A stretch of 36,811 nucleotides of DNA. Source: Oscillospiraceae bacterium (GTDB lineage Bacteria; Bacillota; Clostridia; Oscillospirales; SIG519). Location: the NCBI GenBank assembly GCA_015067255.1, contig SVMS01000021.1:1-36811 (forward strand). Reading direction: 5' to 3'. Both the position numbers and the translations under genes were made by a program. Shown piece after piece: positions 8,809 through 16,126 of the stretch (positions are counted from its first letter, which is position 1; each line of letters begins with the position of its first letter). Below the pieces are notes generated by a model, which saw only the letters and a program-made list of their open reading frames with translations, ran no database searches and was not told where the DNA came from.

Positions 8809-9429
8809 ATGAAAATTAAAATATTTTTACTCTTTTTTCTGCCTGCTCTTTGTCTTTGCGGCTGTTACGATTACAGCGAAGCCGAAACCTTAAGCATAAT
8901 CTCCTGTGCTGCGGTAGATTATAATGGCTATCAAGTGGAGCTTTTCGTGTTTGCTTCGGATTTTGCCGACTCCAACGAAAATGACAATGAGAAAATTTCA
9001 ATGTCTTCTGTGGGCGAAAATATGGAAACGGCAGTCAAAAATATGGAAAATGAGTACGGCACGCATCTTTATTGGAGCCATTGTGATGCTATAGTTATAG
9101 GAAAAGAGCTTGCTGAGATAGGCATTTATCCCGTGCTTGATTTTATTTTAAATACACCCGATGCAAGAATAACAACAAATTTACTTGTTGCCAAAAAAGC
9201 AAGAGAAGCTTTAGAAGCCAAGGACGATTTCGGTAAATCTATTATAAAGGTAATAAATTTCAATAAAAAGCTTAATTCCTGCCCAAGCTATACTGTCTAT
9301 AAAAAAAGCGCTTTAAAGGAAGAATATCTTTTGCCGATGCTCTTTTTGTCAGACAAGGGCGCAGGCTTTGAAATACACCGTTGCGCAAAGTTTTTATCAG
9401 ACCGTTTTCAAGAGGTGAGCCGCTATTAA
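8809..9429 (+). CDS. Short GerAC-type germination lipoprotein
   Basis: This is the C subunit of the Ger receptor, a lipoprotein on the outer face of the inner spore membrane. The signal peptide ends in a lipobox, L-C-G-C, with the lipidated Cys at residue 19. The following ~180 residues match the N-terminal GerAC domain in order (LSIISCAAVDYNGYQVELF, then the HLYWSHCDAIVIGKELAE region). The family is usually about 350-400 residues with a second conserved domain. This one stops at 206, just where that domain should begin. AAAGGAG lies before the ATG, 1 nt after gerA. The stop overlaps the inferred gerB start. Confidence 0.85.
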   Translation: MKIKIFLLFFLPALCLCGCYDYSEAETLSIISCAAVDYNGYQVELFVFASDFADSNENDNEKISMSSVGENMETAVKNMENEYGTHLYWSHCDAIVIGKELAEIGIYPVLDFILNTPDARITTNLLVAKKAREALEAKDDFGKSIIKVINFNKKLNSCPSYTVYKKSALKEEYLLPMLFLSDKGAGFEIHRCAKFLSDRFQEVSRY

Positions 9430-10492
9430 CAGTAACGAAATATCTCAAAAGCAAATAGTATTTATAACTATTTTCTTCCTGTTGGGCAACAGTCTCTCCA
9501 AGGGCTATAACTATTATATGGGAGCTTCTTCATATTTCCTGAATTTGATATGTATTCCCATAGCTCTTTTATTTGCCGCCGTTCTCTTTAAAATTTTAAA
9601 GACCTTTCCTCAAAAAAATATATTTCAGATTTTTGACATCTGCTTAGGCAAGCGCCTTTCTCAGATAATAACCCTTGTTTTTACGGTCATTTCCGTATTT
9701 CTTGCTTCGGAAAGTCTTTTTAACGGCGCAGGCTTTGTTAAAGCCTCAATGCTTCCCAAATCGCCCTTTTGGTTTATTGTTTTACTGTCGGCTGTTTTTT
9801 GCGCCTATGTATCCTGTCATAAAAACAGCATAGTGGGGCGCTTTGCGGTAACAAGCGTGCCTGTTTTACTGCTGCTTATTTTTATCTCGCTTTTATTGGC
9901 AACTAAAAGCTACGATTTCTCAAATTTAAAAATTTCGGGAATAAGCCTTGAAAATGCTTCAATGGGAGTTTTTCACGGCGTTTGTTCACCCTACGGAGAG
10001 CTTTTCTTTTTGTCGGTGCTTTTTTCCAGATACGACGGCTCACACAAAGGCTTTAAGGCGTGCTTTTTGGGAATAGCGGCGGCAGGAATTATTTTATCGC
10101 TCATATATTTGCGCAATCTCTTGCTTTTGTCCGAATATGTGCTGACACGCACTCCCTTTTCCTCAAACCTTGCTATGTCAGTAACAAATGCAGGGGAATA
10201 TCTTCGACGTTTCGAGGTCATTCTTTCCTCGGCATATGTAGTGCTTGACCTTTTTAAAGCCTCCTGCTTTGTGCTTTTTGCCTTGAGAGGCATCTCTCAT
10301 CTTTTTGAAAACAAAAGACCTTCCCGCTATTTTTTGCCAATTTCAGCAGCCACCTATTTGCTCACTGTTTTAATGAGCATTTTCCAAAAGGAATTTTCAG
10401 ACTTTTTTGCCCTCAAAAGCCTTTTCCTTTCACCTCTTGTTTTAATTTTCCCGATTGTGTTGCTACTACTTTCAAAAAGGAAAAAGAGTTGA
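9425..10492 (+). CDS. Spore germination receptor subunit B (GerB family), probable ATT start
   Basis: This is the integral-membrane B subunit of the receptor, an APC-superfamily fold with about ten helices. A TTG at 9482 would give 336 residues, but the frame is open back to 9419. The upstream residues (NSNEISQKQIVFITIFFLLG) match the conserved start of GerB proteins, so the true start must lie upstream. The only sensible codon is ATT at 9425-9427, with AGAGGTGA 6 nt upstream and a 5-nt overlap with the gerC stop. ATT starts are rare but known (infC). That gives 355 residues, a normal GerB length. It is the last gene of the operon, with a terminator 23 nt downstream. Confidence 0.85.
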   Translation: MNSNEISQKQIVFITIFFLLGNSLSKGYNYYMGASSYFLNLICIPIALLFAAVLFKILKTFPQKNIFQIFDICLGKRLSQIITLVFTVISVFLASESLFNGAGFVKASMLPKSPFWFIVLLSAVFCAYVSCHKNSIVGRFAVTSVPVLLLLIFISLLLATKSYDFSNLKISGISLENASMGVFHGVCSPYGELFFLSVLFSRYDGSHKGFKACFLGIAAAGIILSLIYLRNLLLLSEYVLTRTPFSSNLAMSVTNAGEYLRRFEVILSSAYVVLDLFKASCFVLFALRGISHLFENKRPSRYFLPISAATYLLTVLMSIFQKEFSDFFALKSLFLSPLVLIFPIVLLLLSKRKKS

Positions 10493-10514
10493 ATTGCTTT
10501 TTGATATAAATTAA

Positions 10515-10553
10515 GCCCGAATATGCAAGCTGATTTTTCTTGTATATTCGGGC
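10515..10553 (+). terminator. Terminator of the ger operon
   Basis: GCCCGAATATGCAAG (10515-10529) pairs with CTTGTATATTCGGGC (10539-10553) with one mismatch and is followed by GTTTTAAT. It probably also stops the convergent Fic-fragment transcript. Confidence 0.85.
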
Positions 10554-10560
10554 GTTTTAA

Positions 10561-11049
10561 TCATTTCTTTATATATCTTTGATTTCTGCTTTGCACTTTG
10601 TCGGGAATTGTCATTTGTATAAGGTTAAGTTCCAAAGCCGGATGGATATAGTGTCGTCTTATGGTTTCTTTTGATTTAAGACCTAATAGCTCCATAAGTG
10701 ATGTTAATGTGTATGGCATATCATATTCCATCACATCAAGAAGCCTTTTCACATACTCTGAAACATTTTCTGCGGATGTTGAAAGCTGTTCTGTAATTTC
10801 ATCGAGTATTTTATCAATCTGCTCCAAAATAAACAGAATAAATGTATTTGAGCTTCCTTCTGTATGGCATCTTGCGATAGCCTCATAATATTCATCCTGA
10901 AATTTTTCAATCTGACTTTCTATCGGTATATATTCAAATATCGAATTCCATTTGGTCAAAAAGGCACTGTGCCACAATCGAGCCATTCTTCCGTTGCCAT
11001 CCGAAAAAGGATGTATAAACATAAATTCATAGTGAAACACAGCAGACAT
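10561..11049 (-). pseudogene. Fic-domain protein, 5' end missing
   Basis: Fic proteins transfer AMP or related groups to target proteins. The 162-residue frame opens almost at the catalytic motif HPFSDGNGRMAR (residues 13-24), which is intact including the active His. It continues into a helical region and a C-terminal winged-helix-like segment (TSLMELLGLKSKETIRRHY). Intact homologues carry roughly 150-200 more residues before the motif, including the Fic_N part. In-frame homologous residues (VHPLI) reach only to 11064, after which the sequence is the gatB terminator. No ribosome binding site precedes the ATG. I infer a truncated remnant; a short active domain is less likely. Confidence 0.75.
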
Positions 11050-11083
11050 AATAAGAGGGTGAACTTTTTCCTTGTTGCAAGAA

Positions 11084-11115
11084 AAGAAGGCTGTAAAATG
11101 TTTTACAGCCTTCTT
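11084..11115 (-). terminator. Terminator of aspS-gatCAB
   Basis: AAGAAGGCTGTAAAA (11084-11098) and its exact complement (11101-11115) form a 15-bp stem 15 nt after the gatB stop, with a T-rich tail on the minus strand. The core GGCTGTAAAA...TTTTACAGCC and the following AAAGGGGATA resemble the ends of the two inverted elements around trmL. Confidence 0.85.
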
Positions 11116-11129
11116 AAAGGGGATAAAAT

Positions 11130-12554
11130 TTATTGTAGCTTCTTTTCTAAAAGCTCTTTGATTATTGCAGGGTCGCCTGTGCCCTTAAGCTCACGCATAC
11201 AAGCTCCGAAGATAGACATAAACGCTTTTGTTTTTCCGTTTTTGTAATCGTTTACTGCCTGTTTGTTTTCCTTGATTGCCTTATCAACAACTGCTTCTAT
11301 AAGGCCTTGGTCTGTCTGCGCATCCAGGTTATTTTCCTTGCAGAAGGCTTCGGGGTCTACATCCTTTTCGATAACAGCGGTAAGCACCTTCTTGCCAGCT
11401 GCTCTTGTAATCTTGCCGTTTTGCACCATTGTAATCACCCCGGCAAGCTTTTCGGGGGCAATTTTAAGCTGTCCAAGTACCTGTCCGTTTTTACGCAAAA
11501 TTCCCGCGCAATCTGTAAGAAGCCAGGTAACAGTATCCTTTGCGTTACAGCCTAAAGCTACAACCTTATCAAGAATATCGCAGAGAACACGCTCCGAGGT
11601 CATAATCTCAATATCCTTTTCGGATATGCCGAAGCCCTTGTATTCCTCCGCCTTTTCCTGTGCAGATACAGGCATATTCTTTTTAATTTCTTCAAGCCAC
11701 TCGTCATCAATAATAATAGGCATAAGGTTGGGGTCGGGGAAATAACGGTAATCCGCCTCTGTTTCCTTGTTACGCATAGGGAAGGTTCTACCCTTTGTAT
11801 CGTCCCAACGTCTTGTTTCCTGAACTAAAACCTCAGTTCCTCTTTCAAGAGCGTCAATATGTCTTGCCGTTTCAAACTTAATAGCTCTTTCAATGGAGCT
11901 TAAGGAGCTCATATTCTTTATTTCGGCACGCACGCCAAGCTCAGTTGCGCCCTCAGGTCTTACAGAAATGTTGACGTCGCAACGCATAGCGCCCTCTTCA
12001 CATTCGGAAATATTTCCGAAGCGGAACATCTCCTTTATCTTTTCAAGATATGCCACAACCTCGTCTGCACTGTGAAAATCGGGCTGTGTAACAATCTCGA
12101 TAAGAGGCACACTGGTTCTGTTAAAGTCAACAAGAGTTGTGTCTGCCCAGTCGTCGTGAACTAATTTGCCCGCATCCTCTTCCATATGGATTTGCTTAAT
12201 TCTTATTTTGCTTGTGCCCTCTTTAGTGGTAACCTCAACAAGACCGTTTGTGCAAATGGGGTGGAAAAGCTGAGTTATCTGATAGGCACAGGGAAGGTCG
12301 GGATAATAGTAGTTCTTTTTGTCAAAGGTGCTGTAGCGGTTGATTTCGCAATTCAGCATAAGACCTGCTGTAGCGGCAAGCTCAACAACTCTCTTATTCA
12401 TTACAGGGAGCATACCCGGCATACCCGAGCAAGCGGGACATACACAGTCATTGGGCTCTATTGCTTCGGAATGGCCGCCGCAGGCGCAGAAAATTTTAGA
12501 ATTTGTCTGCAGCTCAACGTGGGTTTCAAGACCGATAGTAACCTCGTATTTCAT
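11130..12554 (-). CDS. gatB: Aspartyl/glutamyl-tRNA amidotransferase subunit B
   Basis: GatB is the kinase/transamidase subunit. It activates Asp-tRNA(Asn) or Glu-tRNA(Gln) with ATP and completes amidation with ammonia delivered from GatA. The 474-residue protein is full length. It opens MKYEVTIGLETHVELQTNSK, carries the zinc cysteines (CACGGHSE, CVCPACSG), the conserved DFNRTSVPLIEIV and MRCDVNISVRP segments, and a YqeY-like helical tail. The ATG at 12552-12554 overlaps the gatA stop as TAATG, favouring it over a GTG 9 nt upstream. It is the last gene of the operon before a strong terminator. All motifs look intact, in contrast to gatA. Confidence 0.96.
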   Translation of the reverse strand: MKYEVTIGLETHVELQTNSKIFCACGGHSEAIEPNDCVCPACSGMPGMLPVMNKRVVELAATAGLMLNCEINRYSTFDKKNYYYPDLPCAYQITQLFHPICTNGLVEVTTKEGTSKIRIKQIHMEEDAGKLVHDDWADTTLVDFNRTSVPLIEIVTQPDFHSADEVVAYLEKIKEMFRFGNISECEEGAMRCDVNISVRPEGATELGVRAEIKNMSSLSSIERAIKFETARHIDALERGTEVLVQETRRWDDTKGRTFPMRNKETEADYRYFPDPNLMPIIIDDEWLEEIKKNMPVSAQEKAEEYKGFGISEKDIEIMTSERVLCDILDKVVALGCNAKDTVTWLLTDCAGILRKNGQVLGQLKIAPEKLAGVITMVQNGKITRAAGKKVLTAVIEKDVDPEAFCKENNLDAQTDQGLIEAVVDKAIKENKQAVNDYKNGKTKAFMSIFGACMRELKGTGDPAIIKELLEKKLQ

Positions 12555-13735
12555 TAACAGCACACCCCTTCCGTTGCTTTGGCAAGGCTTAAGAGCATAC
12601 TCTCATCAAAATAGTTGCCCATAAGCTGAACCTTATTGCTTACAAGAGCAGGCATTCCCGTAATACTGGGAATAGCTGTATATACACTCTCTTCAAAAAC
12701 CTTTACAAAAGCGTCCTTTATGTCATATGGCTTGTACTCTGCCTTTGAGATGGCAGGTAAAAGCACTGCATCGTAGCCTTTGAAAATTTCCTTCATTTTT
12801 TCAACAACTATACGGCGAATACGCAAGGATTTGTCATAACACTCTGTGTATCTGCCCTTGGAAAGAGCCTCGGAGCCGTAAATAATAGTTGCTTTGGTAA
12901 GGAAATTGAAGCCCTCAGTACGTGTATTTACATAAAGCTCGTCAATATTTGAATAGTTGGGAGTACGGTAGCCGAATTTAACGCCGTCATAACGGGATAA
13001 ATTGTTACAGGTTTCAGCGCACATCAAAATCTGCCAAGCAGAATTTGCAAGCTTTGCAATATCGCTTGAAATCTCCTCAACAATTACGCCTTTTTTAATA
13101 AGGGCATTTTTATAATTTTCAATATAGCTTTTGGTAGCCTCGTCAACGTTTTCCAAAAGCTCTTTTATAATGCACACCTTTGCGCCTTTGATTTCTAAGT
13201 CGGTATCATAATCATAGCTTTTATTTTTAAGGCTTGTGCCGTCCTTCTCATCGTGGCCTGCGATAACGGTGAGAATTTCTTTAATATCGGAAATACTTCC
13301 TGCCATAACGCCGATTTGCTCAGCAGATGAGGCGCAGGGAATTACTCCGTAACGGGATACTGTTGAATAAGTAGGCTTAATGAACTTTACGCCCGAAAGA
13401 GCTGCCGCACGGCGAGGAGAGCCGTTAAGGTCAACGCAAAGTGCCGCTTTAACCTTTTTGTCGGCAACAAGCTCTGCCGCTGCGCCTTTAAGAGTGTCAT
13501 TTTCAAAATAAGAAAATTCACCCACTAAATCAAGACCGAATTCACCCACGTTTGTTTTGCCCGAAATTGTATAGCCCTTTTTTTCAAGACGCTCTACTGC
13601 TGTTGCGCTGAAAAGAGGAGTAAAATTTTCAAGCATACGACTTCCTGCAGTTGCCGGTGTACCTTTTACAAGGATTGTATCGTCAACAGCAATATTTCCC
13701 TTTTCGTTTATCTGTGAAATATAATTCATATACAA
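12554..13735 (-). CDS. gatA: GatA-like amidase subunit with degenerate active site
   Basis: GatA normally hydrolyses glutamine and channels ammonia to GatB, using a Lys/cis-Ser/Ser triad. This homologue has 393 residues against about 485. The ~65-residue N-terminal helical region is missing. The segment that normally reads IKDNI is VDDTI (about residues 16-20), so the catalytic Lys is Asp. The Gly/Ser-rich loop PGGSSGGSAA is shortened and replaced by LKGAAAELVA, so the cis-Ser is gone. The nucleophile region survives as DLNGSPRRAAALSG with its Ser. Downstream similarity is good (IKPTYSTVSRYGVIP; YRTPNYSNIDELYVNTRTEGF). No frameshift is needed. It sits 4 nt after gatC and overlaps gatB. It may be a structural or repurposed subunit. 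Confidence 0.85.
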   Translation of the reverse strand: MYMNYISQINEKGNIAVDDTILVKGTPATAGSRMLENFTPLFSATAVERLEKKGYTISGKTNVGEFGLDLVGEFSYFENDTLKGAAAELVADKKVKAALCVDLNGSPRRAAALSGVKFIKPTYSTVSRYGVIPCASSAEQIGVMAGSISDIKEILTVIAGHDEKDGTSLKNKSYDYDTDLEIKGAKVCIIKELLENVDEATKSYIENYKNALIKKGVIVEEISSDIAKLANSAWQILMCAETCNNLSRYDGVKFGYRTPNYSNIDELYVNTRTEGFNFLTKATIIYGSEALSKGRYTECYDKSLRIRRIVVEKMKEIFKGYDAVLLPAISKAEYKPYDIKDAFVKVFEESVYTAIPSITGMPALVSNKVQLMGNYFDESMLLSLAKATEGVCC

Positions 13736-13739
13736 TCCC

Positions 13740-14021
13740 TCACTTTACAAGCTTAGGTACAACCCAGCTGTCCTCTGAGCGTTCAGCGCCGCAGTTGAGC
13801 AAATCTTCTCTGTCAAAGTCCTGCTTGCGAACATCCTCTCTGAGAACATTCTCCATAGGCATAACGTGTACCATAATATCTGTATTTTCTGTGTCGATAG
13901 TGTTTAAAAGCTTTTCGCTCTCTTCCATTTCAGAAAAAATGGAAACCATAGCCTGCTTTTCTTCTTCGGAAAAGGCAAGCTCGTTGAGCTGCTCCAAGCC
14001 TTTGAGCTGTTCTAAAGTCAT
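13740..14021 (-). CDS. gatC: Aspartyl/glutamyl-tRNA amidotransferase subunit C
   Basis: GatC is the small belt-like subunit that wraps the GatA-GatB interface and stabilises the complex. It is 93 residues, the usual size. The N-terminal helices contain LNELAFSEEEKQAMVSIFSE and the C-terminal stretch (VMPMENVLREDVRKQDFDRE, then a short tail ending WVVPKLVK) is the conserved extended arm that contacts GatA. It lies between aspS (11 nt) and gatA (4 nt), so all four genes are one transcription unit. Retention of the arm suggests that complex assembly is still selected even though GatA is unusual. Confidence 0.92.
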   Translation of the reverse strand: MTLEQLKGLEQLNELAFSEEEKQAMVSIFSEMEESEKLLNTIDTENTDIMVHVMPMENVLREDVRKQDFDREDLLNCGAERSEDSWVVPKLVK

Positions 14022-14032
14022 AAGAAACTCTC

Positions 14033-15763
14033 CTATTCTCTAATAGAAATATTAGCTTCAAGAAGCTGTTGCTCTGTAACCTCGCTGGGCGCACCCAAGA
14101 GTAAATCCTGTGCGTTTCCGTTAAGAGGGAATGCTATAACGTCACGGATTGTTTCCTCGTCTGCAAGAAGCATAATCATTCTGTCAATTCCCGGTGCCAT
14201 ACCTGCGTGAGGAGGAGCTCCGTACTGGAATGCTGTATAGAGAGCAGAAAATCTCTTTTCAAGCTCTTCCTGTGTATAGCCTGCTATTTCAAAGGCTTTT
14301 TTCATAATTTCGTTACTGTGGTTTCTTACAGCGCCCGATGCAAGCTCAATTCCGTTACATACAAGGTCATACTGATATGCAAGAATTTCTGTGGGCTCTT
14401 TTGTTTCAAGCGCTTCCATTCCCCCCTGTGGCATAGAGAAGGGGTTGTGGGTAAAGATGATTTTTCCTGTGCTTTCGTCCAATTCGTACATGGGGAAATC
14501 TACAACGAAGCAGAATTTAAATGCGTTTTTGTCGATAATATCAAGATTTTCGCCAAGCCAGGTGCGTATCTGACCTGCATAACGGTCAACAACCTTTTTG
14601 CCGTCGCAGATAAAGAAGAGTGTTTCGCCCTCTTTGATGCCCGAAATTTCAACTATTTCCTTCTTTTGCTCGTCAGACAGGAATTTTTCAATAGGTCCTT
14701 TGAATACGCCGTCATTAAGAGTAATATATCCAAGACCCTTCATTCCTATACTTTGCGCAAATTTAAGGGAATGCTCAAAGAAGCTTCTTGACTGACCTGC
14801 ACAGTTTGCAACGATACCTCTGACAGGCTTTCTCTTGAAGAGCGGGAAATCAACCTTGCTGAAAAATTCAGTTAAATCGCAGATTTCCAAGGGGTTACGA
14901 AGGTCGGGCTTGTCAGAGCCGTATTTTAACATTGCATCTGCATAGGTAATTCTTCTGAAGGGAGCCTCTGATATCTTTTTATCGGAAAAGGCTTTGAAGG
15001 TATCGTAAATAACGCCCTCGCAAACCTTTAATACATCCTCCTGAGTAGCAAAAGCCATCTCGAAGTCAAGCTGATAGAACTCACCGGGAGATCTGTCCTG
15101 ACGGGCATCCTCGTCTCTGAAGCAGGGAGCTATCTGATAGTATCTGTCAAAGCCGGATACCATAAGAAGCTGTTTAAACTGCTGAGGTGCCTGGGGAAGA
15201 GCGTAGAATTTGCCCTTGTGCTTTCTTGAGGGTACAAGGAAGTCACGGGCGCCCTCGGGGGAAGATGCTGTAAGAATAGGAGTCTGGATATCAAGGAAGT
15301 TTTGTCCTTCCATATATCTTCTCATATGGCCTATAACCTTTGAGCGCAATACGATATTCTTATGAATTGCAGGATTTCTCAAATCAAGATATCTGTACTT
15401 AAGACGTACATCCTCTCTTGTTCCCGTTGACTCGTTTATGTCAAAGGGAAGCATATGATGGCTCTTGCCCAGCACCTCAAGAGTGTCGGCAATAAGCTCC
15501 ACTGTTCCTGTTTCGATTTTAGCATTTACTGTTTCGGGGTCTCTCTTTTCAACCTTACCCGAAACAGAAATAACTGTTTCACGGTTTACGTCCTTTAAAA
15601 GAGACTCGTCGTTGATAACCACCTGAGTAATACCGGTATGGTCACGAAGGTCAACAAAGACAACTCCGCCGTGGTCACGGATTTTGTCAACCCAGCCGGC
15701 AAGCTGAACTGTCTGCCCTATATTTTCCTCTCTGATGTCGTTACAAAATAGTGTTCTATACAT
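14033..15763 (-). CDS. aspS: Aspartyl-tRNA synthetase
   Basis: This class II synthetase charges tRNA(Asp), and tRNA(Asn) too if it is non-discriminating. At 576 residues it is the bacterial type: an N-terminal OB fold (about 1-105), a class II core with motif 2 FRDEDARQDRSPGEFYQLD, an inserted GAD domain (about 290-410), and motif 3 GAPPHAGMAPGIDRM. The ATG at 15761-15763 has AGGAGG upstream. It leads the aspS-gatC-gatA-gatB operon behind a T-box. Pairing with gatCAB suggests a non-discriminating enzyme feeding Asp-tRNA(Asn) to the amidotransferase; this is inference, since asnS may exist elsewhere. Confidence 0.95.
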   Translation of the reverse strand: MYRTLFCNDIREENIGQTVQLAGWVDKIRDHGGVVFVDLRDHTGITQVVINDESLLKDVNRETVISVSGKVEKRDPETVNAKIETGTVELIADTLEVLGKSHHMLPFDINESTGTREDVRLKYRYLDLRNPAIHKNIVLRSKVIGHMRRYMEGQNFLDIQTPILTASSPEGARDFLVPSRKHKGKFYALPQAPQQFKQLLMVSGFDRYYQIAPCFRDEDARQDRSPGEFYQLDFEMAFATQEDVLKVCEGVIYDTFKAFSDKKISEAPFRRITYADAMLKYGSDKPDLRNPLEICDLTEFFSKVDFPLFKRKPVRGIVANCAGQSRSFFEHSLKFAQSIGMKGLGYITLNDGVFKGPIEKFLSDEQKKEIVEISGIKEGETLFFICDGKKVVDRYAGQIRTWLGENLDIIDKNAFKFCFVVDFPMYELDESTGKIIFTHNPFSMPQGGMEALETKEPTEILAYQYDLVCNGIELASGAVRNHSNEIMKKAFEIAGYTQEELEKRFSALYTAFQYGAPPHAGMAPGIDRMIMLLADEETIRDVIAFPLNGNAQDLLLGAPSEVTEQQLLEANISIRE

Positions 15764-15883
15764 AAAATCTCCTCCTGAAAAATTTTACAAAATTAGTTTG
15801 TACGAAAATCGCGAAGCGGTTTTCAACCACAACTTTTCACTTTTCACTTTTACTTTTTACCTGTTTTTGCAAAGCAAAAAACA

Positions 15884-16085
15884 CGTCCCGAGAATAATAC
15901 AAATTATTCTCGGGACGAGTAAATAAATTAACCCGCGGTGCCACCCGTTTTGATGCAAAACGCATCCGCTTTTTATTAAATTTTAAAGCCTATCGAAGTG
16001 TTCCCAAGCTTACTACTCATCTTGAATATGCTCTCAGTCTATGACATATTCTCCCTGTCAGACTTTCCAAAAAAGCCGAGTCTTC
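15884..16085 (-). promoter_or_regulatory. T-box leader of aspS-gatCAB
   Basis: On the minus strand the leader runs from about 16085. It has a Stem I-like region whose base pairs as CGAAG/CTTCG, then the T-box sequence GGGTGGCACCGCGGGT (15931-15946). It ends in a 15-bp terminator, CGTCCCGAGAATAAT with its complement (15884-15917), followed by TGTTTTTTG. T-boxes sense uncharged tRNA and allow antitermination. I could not fix the specifier codon; GAC or GAU would mean tRNA(Asp), AAC or AAU tRNA(Asn). Between 15764 and 15883 lie two mini-hairpins (GAAAATCGC/GCGGTTTTC; TTTGC-AAA-GCAAA) and CTTTTCA iterations. Confidence 0.9.
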
Positions 16086-16091
16086 GAAAAT

Positions 16092-16119
16092 ATTATATCA
16101 AATTTTGTGGATTTGTCAA
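16092..16119 (-). promoter_or_regulatory. Consensus promoter of the T-box operon
   Basis: TTGACA (complement of 16114-16119), 16-nt spacer, TATAAT (complement of 16092-16097). Both hexamers are perfect. It lies just beyond the mfd stop codon, so the operon has its own start rather than relying on read-through from mfd. Confidence 0.9.
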
Positions 16120-16126
16120 TAATATT

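Noticed and set aside
14207-14791. 194-codon plus-strand reading frame inside aspS
   Set aside because: It lies entirely opposite a well-conserved synthetase, has no ribosome binding site and no recognisable motif; a shadow frame.
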